Part shown: in pieces, positions 1-7,008 of the stretch
How the letters are laid out: each line of letters opens with the position of its first letter
Position numbering within the stretch: position 1 is the stretch's first letter
DNA from: an uncultured Ruminiclostridium sp.
GTDB lineage: Bacteria > Bacillota > Clostridia > Oscillospirales > Ruminococcaceae
Length of the DNA: 39,704 nucleotides
NCBI GenBank assembly: GCA_944388385.1
Contig: CALXIO010000021.1
Span: 1-39,704 of the forward strand
Reading direction: 5' to 3'
Notes under the pieces: model-generated
What the model saw: the letters and a program-made list of their open reading frames with translations, nothing else
Database searches by the model: none
Told to the model about the DNA's origin: nothing
Position numbers and translations under genes: made by a program

Positions 1-147
1 ATCCTCATTGTCTGTCAGCATAATATCGTTTGGAGACTTTCGGATTCCGATAGACAGCAGCTTTTCATATACATCATAGATACTGTGCGGAAAATCAATG
101 ATCAGTGTGTTACCCTTGTTTTCTATGATTGCGTTTAAAATTGCCAT
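1..147 (-). CDS. Partial ArdA-like antirestriction protein (N-terminus only)
   Basis: The start codon is at 147 and the frame stays open to the window edge, so only the first 49 residues are visible (MAILNAIIENKG...). They contain a short beta-rich opening and the stretch SIYDVYEKLLSIGI, which resembles the N-terminus of the next gene and of ArdA-type proteins from Firmicute conjugative elements. ArdA proteins are acidic DNA mimics that inhibit type I restriction enzymes. The gene starts 1 nt after the stop of the preceding ArdA-like gene, so the two are co-transcribed and probably translationally coupled. The family call is inference from a short fragment; another element-borne accessory protein is possible. 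Confidence 0.45.
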   Translation of the reverse strand, partial: MAILNAIIENKGNTLIIDFPHSIYDVYEKLLSIGIRKSPNDIMLTDNED

Positions 148-148
148 G

Positions 149-1306
149 TTACATTCCTCCCATGCTCAAGCCTTCGTCTTCATCTCGATCAAGGATATCT
201 TGAAGGCTTCGACCGTATTTTATATATACATAACCGCTGTTTTCATCCGCAAGAAATGTTCCTGAATATTCTTCATGAATATCGGAACCGAATTGATCGT
301 AATCGAAGTAATCCTCCAGCACAATGCTCAGTTGTAATTCGTCATGATTATCTATCCACCATCTTCCGAGGTCGGCATAGTCATTGATTTCTTGTGCATA
401 TCCAAAGGTGTCCAGATTTTCTGCCAATGCCGCAATAGACTCAGAATCACTCACATCTGCATATTCTAAAACGGCGGACAGCTTCTTAAGATCCTGCGGA
501 TTTACAAAGGTTTTGACCGTCTGTGCAAGGCTGTTTGCTTTATAGATTCCTTCGTTATTAAGGATATCTTTAAACAACTCGAACACTTTATTGTGTTCAG
601 AACAGAAATCCGTAAGAATAACGGAGCAGTTCTCCGGTGTTTCAGCGCCGAGCCGCCTGAACGCTTTCTGAATAGCTCTCTCATCATCAGGAAGGTAAAT
701 GAATTCGGTTTGACCTTCATATTCAATTTCTCCGACAAACAGACATTGATCATATATATACGCAGGAAAGGTTTTACCATTATACAGTTCTTCAAACGGT
801 CTGTTTTGGTCAGGAAATAGCAAACCGTGTTCTGTAAATATACCGTGTCCGGAACGCAGCAGTTCGCGCCCGATCTGGGCATATTTTGGATTATCTTCAT
901 CATGAGCAGGAATACATCCTTCTGTATTAAGCAAATATTCTCTGCCCACTTTTCCCATATCGCTGACATCTTTTATCAGGGTATATTTGTCGAGATTAAA
1001 AGTCAGATTGATTAAATCTTTCATCTCCGTAAAATGTTCCAGTTTTATCGCCTCAAAGAATTGAGTTTCTTCATCTCCGAAAAAACTATCCATGCGCTTC
1101 GCAAGGTAATTCAGCTCATCCAGATTGACCAACCGGTCTTTTAAAAACGACAGTTCCTTTGGCTCTGTAATGGCTGTAATATAGTGTGTTGTGCTGCTTA
1201 AGTCATCAACATGAATCTCCATAAGTTTAGCTGACAGGTACGCCTCACTACAGGGGAATTCAATATCTGTATAGTTGTCATTGTATTTCACCGTTGCAGT
1301 AATCAC
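149..1306 (-). CDS. ArdA-like antirestriction protein of an integrative element
   Basis: This 385-residue protein is strongly acidic and rich in Asp/Glu. It has two regions that look like ArdA modules: LDELNYLAKRM near residue 45 followed by YAQIGRELL near 145, and a C-terminal DYDQFGSDIHEEYSG near 340 followed by a short beta hairpin. The last pattern matches the ArdA ending in which a (D/Y)xxxxGRD segment precedes a GTY/GTF strand. ArdA proteins mimic B-form DNA and block type I restriction, protecting a conjugative element as it enters a new host. The protein is about twice the length of Tn916 ArdA, suggesting an internal duplication or added domains. Its start overlaps the stop of the upstream gene by 4 nt (ATGA), and another ArdA-like gene follows directly. 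Membership in the ArdA superfamily is likely; activity is inferred. Confidence 0.6.
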   Translation of the reverse strand: MITATVKYNDNYTDIEFPCSEAYLSAKLMEIHVDDLSSTTHYITAITEPKELSFLKDRLVNLDELNYLAKRMDSFFGDEETQFFEAIKLEHFTEMKDLINLTFNLDKYTLIKDVSDMGKVGREYLLNTEGCIPAHDEDNPKYAQIGRELLRSGHGIFTEHGLLFPDQNRPFEELYNGKTFPAYIYDQCLFVGEIEYEGQTEFIYLPDDERAIQKAFRRLGAETPENCSVILTDFCSEHNKVFELFKDILNNEGIYKANSLAQTVKTFVNPQDLKKLSAVLEYADVSDSESIAALAENLDTFGYAQEINDYADLGRWWIDNHDELQLSIVLEDYFDYDQFGSDIHEEYSGTFLADENSGYVYIKYGRSLQDILDRDEDEGLSMGGM

Positions 1307-1914
1307 TCTTTATCACTCCTTTTATCAAAATGAATTGTACTAAGTCCAAATCTTCTGATTGCCATAGCGTTACAAATAAGGGCAAACATTCTCGGAGGTA
1401 TCAGCTGTGTGTCTGCGAGGTCGCTGATTGTGAGATAATTAGTGCCAAGGTATAAATCTTTGGCGGCGCAAAACAAAGTGTAGCCGTTTTCACTTATTCC
1501 AGCAGGCTGCAGACTTTTGAAATCAATTGAATTATCTACGATATATCGTTTGACGGTTTGCCATAATGCAAACTCTGCTGTCAGAAGATAGAGGGCGGAC
1601 ATGAGAGCGTAATCTCTTTTGTTCTTTTTTTTGATTGCGTCTGTAAAGGTGGTGCTGTGTTTTGAATTTCTGAAATTCACAGGGATCGTCTCACTTTCGT
1701 TTATATATTTTTGGAACCGCTTTTGAAACAGCGGATTATTTATCCGCGACACAGTTCTTGCAAGTATTTCTTTTTGAGGAGTACCGATGCAATTCTTTTC
1801 GGCAAATTCATGTTTGCAGAGAATTACTACGCCGTGTCCTCTTGGAGTAAAATTCGGAACCATTTTCATAGCCTTTTCAATTTCCCGTAGGGAAGGTGTT
1901 TCCGTAAAATACAT
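1303..1914 (-). CDS. Hypothetical protein, mobile-element accessory gene
   Basis: This 203-residue protein has no name I can assign with confidence. Its first half is basic and includes a KKKNKRDYALMSALYLLT segment. Its second half is mainly helical, with a pattern NGYTLFCAAKDLYLGTNYLTISDLAD that is typical of conserved helical proteins in clostridial conjugative elements. There is no signal peptide or obvious catalytic motif. The start is supported by GAAAGGAAAAAG placed just before ATG. It is the first gene of the three-gene minus-strand ArdA group and overlaps the next gene by 4 nt. A strong hairpin terminator lies only 17 nt upstream of its start codon, so its expression may depend on termination control. 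Confidence 0.55.
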   Translation of the reverse strand: MYFTETPSLREIEKAMKMVPNFTPRGHGVVILCKHEFAEKNCIGTPQKEILARTVSRINNPLFQKRFQKYINESETIPVNFRNSKHSTTFTDAIKKKNKRDYALMSALYLLTAEFALWQTVKRYIVDNSIDFKSLQPAGISENGYTLFCAAKDLYLGTNYLTISDLADTQLIPPRMFALICNAMAIRRFGLSTIHFDKRSDKE

Positions 1915-1931
1915 GACTTTTTCCTTTCAAT

Positions 1932-1977
1932 AAAAAAAGCCTTCAGTTTTTGCTGTGATAATCAAAAACCGAAGGCT
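1932..1977 (-). terminator. Leader terminator/attenuator directly before the ArdA operon
   Basis: On the minus strand AGCCTTCGGTTTTTG pairs with CAAAAACTGAAGGCT (one mismatch) around a 10-nt loop, and a run of T follows. The T run ends only a few bases upstream of the ribosome binding site of the gene starting at 1914. I see no promoter between this hairpin and the gene, so transcripts must cross it. Confidence 0.75.
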
Positions 1978-2040
1978 CTAAATGATGTGTTAATATTTAA
2001 TTGCAGTATGGAAACAGAGAGGAGAATAGTGCTTTTGGGC

Positions 2041-2083
2041 AAAAGAAAAAGGCGTATGGATTTTAACTTTCCATACGCCTTTC
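2041..2083 (-). terminator. Intrinsic terminator, minus strand
   Basis: The arms GGCGTATGGA and TCCATACGCC form a 10-bp stem around an AT loop. Read on the minus strand the stem is followed by TTTTTCTTTT. It is the second of three minus-strand terminators between tRNA-Leu and the ArdA genes. The plus-strand reading has a weaker tail. Confidence 0.75.
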
Positions 2084-2102
2084 GGTGTGATTTTTGCTAT
2101 TT

Positions 2103-2116
2103 GTGGGTTCAAGTCC
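2103..2116 (+). repeat. tRNA T-arm-like 14-mer, possible att remnant
   Basis: GTGGGTTCAAGTCC here is identical to the T-arm of tRNA-Leu, which lies on the opposite strand at 2257-2270, so the two copies are inverted. The match stops after 14 nt and no acceptor stem or CCA follows. It may be a remnant of an integration site in another tRNA gene outside the window, or chance. Confidence 0.3.
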
Positions 2117-2186
2117 TGTCAGTATAGGATTTTTGCCGTTTGGCATCTATAGAATCTATGCTGAAAAACTTGCCCTGAAAATGCCG

Positions 2187-2212
2187 AAAAGCCTTGATAA
2201 ATCAAGGCTTTT
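2187..2212 (-). terminator. Terminator downstream of tRNA-Leu
   Basis: AAAAGCCTTGAT and ATCAAGGCTTTT form a near-perfect inverted repeat with almost no loop and T-rich flanks on both sides. It lies 31 nt beyond the 3' end of the minus-strand tRNA gene, as expected for its terminator. The symmetry would also let it work on the plus strand. Confidence 0.7.
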
Positions 2213-2242
2213 CGCTTGGGCATCTTTTTTAGTGCCCTCTTA

Positions 2243-2328
2243 TGGTGCCGGCAGTGGGACTTGAACCCACACGGTATCGCTACCAGCGGATTTTGAGTCC
2301 GCCACGTCTGCCATTCCATCATGCCGGC
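2243..2328 (-). tRNA. tRNA-Leu (anticodon CAA)
   Basis: Read on the minus strand, the acceptor arms GCCGGCA and TGCCGGC pair, followed by discriminator A and an encoded CCA. The anticodon loop CTCAAAA gives CAA, which reads UUG. A long variable arm of the class II type (TGGTAGCGATACCG) and a T-arm with GGGTTCAAGTCCC are present. Length is 86 nt including CCA. The gene sits between the element-like genes on its 3' side and rny on its 5' side, which is the usual arrangement when a tRNA 3' end serves as integration target. Confidence 0.95.
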
Positions 2329-2412
2329 AAGAACGCTTATAAATTATATCACGGGATGAAAATGATGTCAAGCATTTTCTCGGAATTTTTATCGGAAATT
2401 TATAAAAAACCC

Positions 2413-2441
2413 TTGACTTTTTAGGCAAAATGACTTAAAAT
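2413..2441 (+). promoter_or_regulatory. Sigma-A promoter for rny
   Basis: TTGACT and TAAAAT are separated by 17 nt. Transcription would begin near 2448 and leave a leader of about 260 nt before rny. Confidence 0.65.
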
Positions 2442-2448
2442 TATTATT

Positions 2449-2709
2449 GAGTAATTATCTAATATCTCACGGATAATTTTACTTTCGTTTTTACTTTGAT
2501 TTTATTTTATTGCATTTTTGCTTTAATATAAATTTTTGCATACAGACCGGGCCTTATGGCTTTTATTTGCGTCCGAAAAATTCAATATTTATAGGATTTT
2601 AGTATTACCGAGAGTATAATTATCTGCAAATTTTACATATATACATATTGGTAAATGTAAAATCCGCCGATTAAGGCAAATATTGAATAACTAAGGAGGA
2701 AACGCATCA
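2449..2709 (+). other. Long AT-rich leader of rny
   Basis: No gene is visible here. The stretch is very AT-rich. It holds a 9-bp hairpin (ATTTTACAT pairing with ATGTAAAAT, 2630-2663), a possible second -10 box TATAAT at 2615-2620 without a good -35, and the ribosome binding site AAGGAGG at 2693-2699. I recognise no known riboswitch. Confidence 0.4.
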
Positions 2710-4308
2710 ATGGAAGTGTGGCTTGCGGTTACACTTATTGCGGTGGCTTTCGTAGTCGGCGCTCTTATTTTCGGCTTTATTTTCTACAAAGCCGGAATTG
2801 AGCATCGTAAAAAGACAGCAGAGGCACAAATAGAATCTGCTGAAAAGGAAGCCGGACGAATTGTAGCTGAAGCCAACGAAAAGGCAAAGGCTACCAAAAA
2901 GACCGCACTGGTTGAGGCGAAGGACGAAATTTTCAAGTTAAAAGAGGCCAATGAAAAAGAAATCCAGCGTCTTAAAAATGAAACCGAAAAAGAACTGAAA
3001 GAACGCAGAGCCGAGCTTAGCCGTTCAGAAAGACGACTTCAGCAGAAGGAAGAGAATATCGACCGTAAGAATGACAAGCTTGAGCGCCTGGAGGATCAGC
3101 TCCAGAACAAAAACAAAAAGGCGGAGGAAACTCTTGCCGAGGCTGAGGCCATTAAGAAGAGCCAGATGGAAATTCTGGAGAGAATTTCCGGCTTTACAAT
3201 GGAGCAGGCGAAGGAACACCTGCTTTCAATGCTTGACAGTGAATTATCCCACGAAAAGGCAGTAAAAATTGCATCCTATGAGCAAAGACTTAAGGATGAA
3301 TGTGACGACAAGGCAAGAAAGTGTATTTCCCTTGCTATTTCAAGATTGGCGGCAGATACCGTATCTGAAGTGGCTGTGTCGGTAGTTCCTCTCCCCAATG
3401 ATGAAATGAAGGGAAGAATTATCGGCCGTGAGGGTAGAAATATCCGTACACTTGAACAGCTTACCGGTGTTGACCTTATTATTGATGATACACCTGAGGC
3501 AATCACCCTTTCATGTCACGACCATGTAAGAAGAGAAATTGCAAGAATTGCTCTTGAAAGACTTATCCAGGATGGAAGAATTCATCCCACAAGAATTGAA
3601 GAAACTGTTGATAAGGCAAGAAGAGAGGTTGAGCTTAAAATCAAGCAGGAGGGCGAAAGAGCCGTTATGGAGACCAATGTAAACGGTCTTCACCACGAGC
3701 TTGTTAAGCTTATCGGTCGTCTTTACTACCGTACCTCCTACAGACAGAATGTACTTAATCACTCTATTGAGGTTGCCCATTTGGCAGGAATTATGGCAAG
3801 TGAGTTAGGTGTTGATGCCACCCTTGCAAGACGTGCAGGACTTTTACACGATATCGGTAAGGCTCTTAACCACGAAATTGAGGGCTCCCATGTACAGATA
3901 GGTGTGGATGTTTGCCGTAAGTATAAGGAAAATAACGAGATTATCCACGCTATTGAGGCTCACCACGGTGATGTTGAAATTCACTCTGTAATTGCGGCAT
4001 TGGTACAGGCGGCAGATGCTATAAGTGCGGCCAGACCTGCGGCAAGAAGCGAAAACTATGAAAACTACATCAAGCGTTTACAGAAGCTTGAAGAAATATG
4101 CAGCTCCTACAACGGAGTTGAAAAATCCTTTGCTATTCAGGCCGGCAGAGAGGTTCGTATCATGATCAAGCCTGAGCAGGTAAATGACGATAAAATGAAG
4201 GTAATGGCAAGAGAGATATCCCAGCGTATTGAAAATGAAATGGAATATCCCGGACAGATTAAAATTCATCTTATCAGAGAAAGTCGTGCTATTGAGTACG
4301 CTAAATAA
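2710..4308 (+). CDS. rny: Ribonuclease Y
   Basis: RNase Y is the membrane-anchored endoribonuclease that starts decay of many mRNAs in Firmicutes. The 532-residue protein has the full family architecture: one N-terminal transmembrane helix (about residues 4-27), a long charged coiled coil (about 30-190), a KH RNA-binding domain with the [11 protein letters not shown] loop near 234-244, and an HD phosphohydrolase domain whose HDIGK motif is near residue 380 and which continues to HAIEAHHGD. Length matches the family (about 520). The start follows AAGGAGG with good spacing. It is monocistronic, with its own promoter upstream and two terminators downstream. Nothing is missing or truncated. Confidence 0.97.
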   Translation: MEVWLAVTLIAVAFVVGALIFGFIFYKAGIEHRKKTAEAQIESAEKEAGRIVAEANEKAKATKKTALVEAKDEIFKLKEANEKEIQRLKNETEKELKERRAELSRSERRLQQKEENIDRKNDKLERLEDQLQNKNKKAEETLAEAEAIKKSQMEILERISGFTMEQAKEHLLSMLDSELSHEKAVKIASYEQRLKDECDDKARKCISLAISRLAADTVSEVAVSVVPLPNDEMKGRIIGREGRNIRTLEQLTGVDLIIDDTPEAITLSCHDHVRREIARIALERLIQDGRIHPTRIEETVDKARREVELKIKQEGERAVMETNVNGLHHELVKLIGRLYYRTSYRQNVLNHSIEVAHLAGIMASELGVDATLARRAGLLHDIGKALNHEIEGSHVQIGVDVCRKYKENNEIIHAIEAHHGDVEIHSVIAALVQAADAISAARPAARSENYENYIKRLQKLEEICSSYNGVEKSFAIQAGREVRIMIKPEQVNDDKMKVMAREISQRIENEMEYPGQIKIHLIRESRAIEYAK

Positions 4309-4325
4309 AGCAAACGGCAAAATTA

Positions 4326-4360
4326 AAGCGATGTTCCATGTGGAACATCGCTTATTTTTT
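4326..4360 (+). terminator. Terminator of rny
   Basis: AAGCGATGTTCCA pairs with TGGAACATCGCTT and is followed by ATTTTTTT. The stem contains TGTTCCATGTGGAACA (4332-4347), which resembles a parS site; termination is the simpler reading. Confidence 0.85.
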
Positions 4361-4392
4361 TGGGGGATTGTAGGCTCAATCTCCCCAAAAAC

Positions 4393-4418
4393 AAAAACCG
4401 ACCCTTCGGTCGGTTTTT
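4393..4418. terminator. Bidirectional terminator between rny and the FAH gene
   Basis: AAAAACCGACC, a CTTC loop and GGTCGGTTTTT form a perfect stem with T runs on both strands. It sits between two converging transcription units. Confidence 0.85.
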
Positions 4419-4451
4419 CTATTCCTTATATCTTATATAAAGTATAAATTC

Positions 4452-5285
4452 CTATATAAACCTATTCTCCAATACTCCTATACCCTCAATCTCTATCTCC
4501 ACCTTGTCTCCGGGTTTAAGCCAGATTCGTTTGTTCTCCGGCTTTTCAAACATTACTCCACCGGGAGTGCCGGTGAATATTATATCCCCCGGATTCAGTC
4601 TTATATACCTTGATGCGTGGGATACTATCTCCTTACAGGTAAACATCATGTCAGTAGTGTGGGCGGATTGCCTTATGTCACCGTTTACCCTGCACATGAT
4701 TTTATTTTCCCTTTCCGGATTCCATTCATCCCTTGTTACTATAACAGGGCCACAGGGGGCAAAGTCCGGCATGGACTTTCCTATAAGCCATTGTGTGCTT
4801 AACATCTGGGCATCTCTGCAGCTAAGATCGTTTCCGCAGGTGTAGCCGAATATATATTCCTCCGCCATATCCGGCTCAATGCCATAGGCGGTCTTTCCCA
4901 TAACAATTACCAGCTCTGCCTCGTAGTCATAGCTGTTTTCCCATTTTGCAAGGGAAATTTCCTTTCCGCTTTCACAAAGACAGTCGGAAAACTTTGAAAA
5001 CAGCACCGGACCCCTTGCCGCTGATTTCATCTTCATACCGCTGGCATGGTCGGTGTAGTTAAGTCCGGCACAGACTATCTTCTTGGGGGAATTAAGTATA
5101 TTTGCAAATACAGGCTCTTTTATTTCGGGGGAATTTGCCGTAATTTCCTCACCGGGTAATATTCCCTTAGAAATTACCTCATCAAGGGTATAATTAAATC
5201 CCCCCTTTGTAACATCAAGGAATATATCTCCCTTTTTTACACAAAGGTGAATTTCCCCGCAAACCCTTATATTACAAAGCTTCAT
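4452..5285 (-). CDS. Fumarylacetoacetate hydrolase (FAH) family protein
   Basis: This 277-residue protein belongs to the FAH superfamily, metal-dependent enzymes that cleave or isomerise C-C bonds in acylpyruvate-like or 2-hydroxyhepta-2,4-diene-1,7-dioate-like compounds. The fold is recognisable from GLNYTDHASGM (about residue 75), the metal-binding segment YDYEAELVIVMGK (Glu residues near 120), GYTCGNDLSCRDAQ, and the closing TGTPGGV motif near 240. The short N-terminal domain and the length are typical of the YcgM/HpaG-like branch. The substrate cannot be read from sequence. It is the last gene of the minus-strand operon; its ribosome binding site AAGGAGAG overlaps the stop codon of the upstream microprotein, suggesting coupling. 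Confidence 0.85.
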   Translation of the reverse strand: MKLCNIRVCGEIHLCVKKGDIFLDVTKGGFNYTLDEVISKGILPGEEITANSPEIKEPVFANILNSPKKIVCAGLNYTDHASGMKMKSAARGPVLFSKFSDCLCESGKEISLAKWENSYDYEAELVIVMGKTAYGIEPDMAEEYIFGYTCGNDLSCRDAQMLSTQWLIGKSMPDFAPCGPVIVTRDEWNPERENKIMCRVNGDIRQSAHTTDMMFTCKEIVSHASRYIRLNPGDIIFTGTPGGVMFEKPENKRIWLKPGDKVEIEIEGIGVLENRFI

Positions 5286-5294
5286 ATACTCTCC

Positions 5295-5435
5295 TTAAAT
5301 ACCGCACTCGTCGTATTCGCTCCACTTGTCCTCATACATCTGCTGCTGAGTTATCTTCATCACTATATACGCCACACCGATTATAACAATTACAAGTGCG
5401 CCGATAATAGGTAATACCATATTTCTCTTTTTCAT
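5295..5435 (-). CDS. 46-residue membrane microprotein
   Basis: The protein starts MKKRNMVLPIIGALVIVIIG and has a single transmembrane helix (about residues 7-27) behind a positively charged start, then a short polar tail rich in Gln, Asp and Glu with one Cys (tail from about residue 28, ending DECGI). Positive residues at the N-terminus predict an inside-N orientation, leaving the acidic tail outside. A strong ribosome binding site (GGAGGT) precedes the ATG. It fits between rsmI (14 nt away) and the FAH gene (9 nt away), in phase with the operon. I do not recognise the family. It could regulate a membrane partner such as the KtrB channel of the same operon, but nothing shows this. Confidence 0.65.
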   Translation of the reverse strand: MKKRNMVLPIIGALVIVIIGVAYIVMKITQQQMYEDKWSEYDECGI

Positions 5436-5449
5436 AAAAAGTACCTCCG

Positions 5450-6286
5450 TTACTGGTTTATTTCAAGATATACCTTGTATATCTCCGATTTTGAAAATGG
5501 TGTCTTAGCCGCAATTTCCTTGCAGGCCTCTGAGGGCTTTTTGCCCTTGCTTACAAGCTCTGCCGCCATTTCTGCCGCCCCTTCAAGGGTGATTTCTTCC
5601 TTGTCCTCATCCCTTTTCTTTCCCTCTACTATAAGTACACACTCACCTCTGGGGGATTTTTCCTCGTAGTAGGAAATAAGCTGTGATAATGTACCCTTTA
5701 TCACTTCCTCATGGATTTTGGTAAGCTCTCTGCAAAGGGCACAATTTCTGTCCCCGAGGGCATCATATAAATCCGCAAGGGTATTTTTCAGCTTATGAGG
5801 AGCTTCATAGAAAATAAGGGTGCGTCTTAAATCCTTTATCTCCTCTATATGCTCCTCCCTTTGCTTTCTTGTTACGCTTAAAAATCCCTCAAAGCTGAAT
5901 CTTGAGGTATCAAGACCGCTTAAAGCAAGGGCGGTTATTGCCGCACTGGGTCCGGGAACGCTTTCTATCTCAATTCCCTGCTCATGACAGCATCTTACCA
6001 GCTCCTCCCCGGGATCTGAAATACAGGGCATACCTGCATCGGTAACTATCGCACAATTTTCCCCGTTTGCTATTCTGTCAATAATTTCGCCCTCACGCTT
6101 TTCATTACTGAACTTGTGATAGCTTATCATGGGCTTATGAATATCAAAGTGGGATAACAGCTTCTGACTTACCCTTGTATCCTCTGCCGCTATAAAATCC
6201 ACCTCACTAAGGGTTTTTATTGCCCTTGGAGACAGATCCGACAGGTTACCTATGGGAGTGCCTACTATATAAAGCTTACCTGCCAT
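5450..6286 (-). CDS. rsmI: 16S rRNA (cytidine1402-2'-O)-methyltransferase RsmI
   Basis: RsmI methylates the 2'-OH of C1402 in the decoding centre of 16S rRNA. The 278-residue protein shows the tetrapyrrole-methylase-type fold: MAGKLYIVGTPIGNL at the start, AEDTRVSQKLL, the SAM-site segment DAGMPCISDPGEELV, VPGPSAAITALALSG, and FYEAPHKL, all diagnostic for RsmI. A longer open frame begins at 6343, but 6286 is preferred: GAAAGGAAG lies just upstream and homologues begin with MxGKLYIVGTPIGNL. Its start lies directly after the stop of yabB, a pairing also known in Bacillus. Confidence 0.95.
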   Translation of the reverse strand: MAGKLYIVGTPIGNLSDLSPRAIKTLSEVDFIAAEDTRVSQKLLSHFDIHKPMISYHKFSNEKREGEIIDRIANGENCAIVTDAGMPCISDPGEELVRCCHEQGIEIESVPGPSAAITALALSGLDTSRFSFEGFLSVTRKQREEHIEEIKDLRRTLIFYEAPHKLKNTLADLYDALGDRNCALCRELTKIHEEVIKGTLSQLISYYEEKSPRGECVLIVEGKKRDEDKEEITLEGAAEMAAELVSKGKKPSEACKEIAAKTPFSKSEIYKVYLEINQ

Positions 6287-6287
6287 T

Positions 6288-7007
6288 TTACTTCCTTTCA
6301 GGTGAATATATTCTCTGCATTTCCGGGGTGTACTGTCCGTCATCCCCGTATACTATAAAGTCCCTTTCTATTTCAAGCCCGGGCTTGCCGCCCTTTTTGC
6401 CGCTTATTAAAAACAGCCAGGGCTTATCCCCCTGCTTATTGCACACCATACGAAGGGTCTTAGGCTCAATGCCCCTTTCCCTCATGGCGCATACAACATC
6501 GCAAAGTCTGGAGGGAATCTGACACAGCTTCAGACTTCCCCCGTATTTTAAAAGGGCTGATGCCGCATTTATAACATCGTTTATATCACAGAGTATCTCA
6601 TGCCTTGCCGCCGCTTGTACAGGAGAAAGCCTTTCCTCCCCTGAACCCTTTTTCCAGTAGGGGGGATTTACCGTTACTATATCAAAGTATTCCTTAGGTA
6701 TCTGCTTAATATCCCGTACATTTTTAAGATCGCAAAGCACAGGGTGTACCCTGTCAGAGAGGTTATTATATATTACACTTTGGTTGAATAATTCCACCGC
6801 CTCCCCCATTATCTCAATGCCGTAGATTTCTTTTGGGGGCTTTTCTCTGCACATTATAAGGGGGATTATACCACAGCCCGTACATAAATCAGCCACTTTG
6901 TCCGATGGCTTATGTCCTGCAAAATCCGCCAGCAGAAAGGCATCTGTGCCAAAGCGGTGATTTTCATTTACGAATATCTTTATACCAAGCAAATCAAATT
7001 CTTCCAT
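6288..7007 (-). CDS. yabB: tRNA1(Val) (adenine37-N6)-methyltransferase-like protein, YabB/TrmN6
   Basis: This class I SAM-dependent methyltransferase of 239 residues has the glycine-rich SAM motif VADLCTGCGIIPL (about residues 38-50), an acidic residue in IYGIEIMGEAVEL, and the NPPYWKKGSG motif (about 115) typical of enzymes that methylate an exocyclic amino group of adenine. The opening DLLGIKIFVNENHRFGTDAFLLADF matches the YfiC/YabB family, which modifies A37 of tRNA1(Val). The neighbour rsmI supports this, as yabB and rsmI are adjacent in many Firmicutes. It stops 1 nt before the rsmI start. The exact tRNA target is inferred from the family. Confidence 0.88.
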   Translation of the reverse strand: MEEFDLLGIKIFVNENHRFGTDAFLLADFAGHKPSDKVADLCTGCGIIPLIMCREKPPKEIYGIEIMGEAVELFNQSVIYNNLSDRVHPVLCDLKNVRDIKQIPKEYFDIVTVNPPYWKKGSGEERLSPVQAAARHEILCDINDVINAASALLKYGGSLKLCQIPSRLCDVVCAMRERGIEPKTLRMVCNKQGDKPWLFLISGKKGGKPGLEIERDFIVYGDDGQYTPEMQRIYSPERK

Positions 7008-7008
7008 A

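Noticed and set aside
502..969. Minus-strand frame of 155 residues inside the ArdA-like gene
   Set aside because: Same strand as the larger gene in another frame, Cys/Met-rich, without a ribosome binding site.
2119..2428. Short open frames over tRNA-Leu
   Set aside because: They translate the tRNA gene and its flanks; the tRNA explains the conserved sequence.
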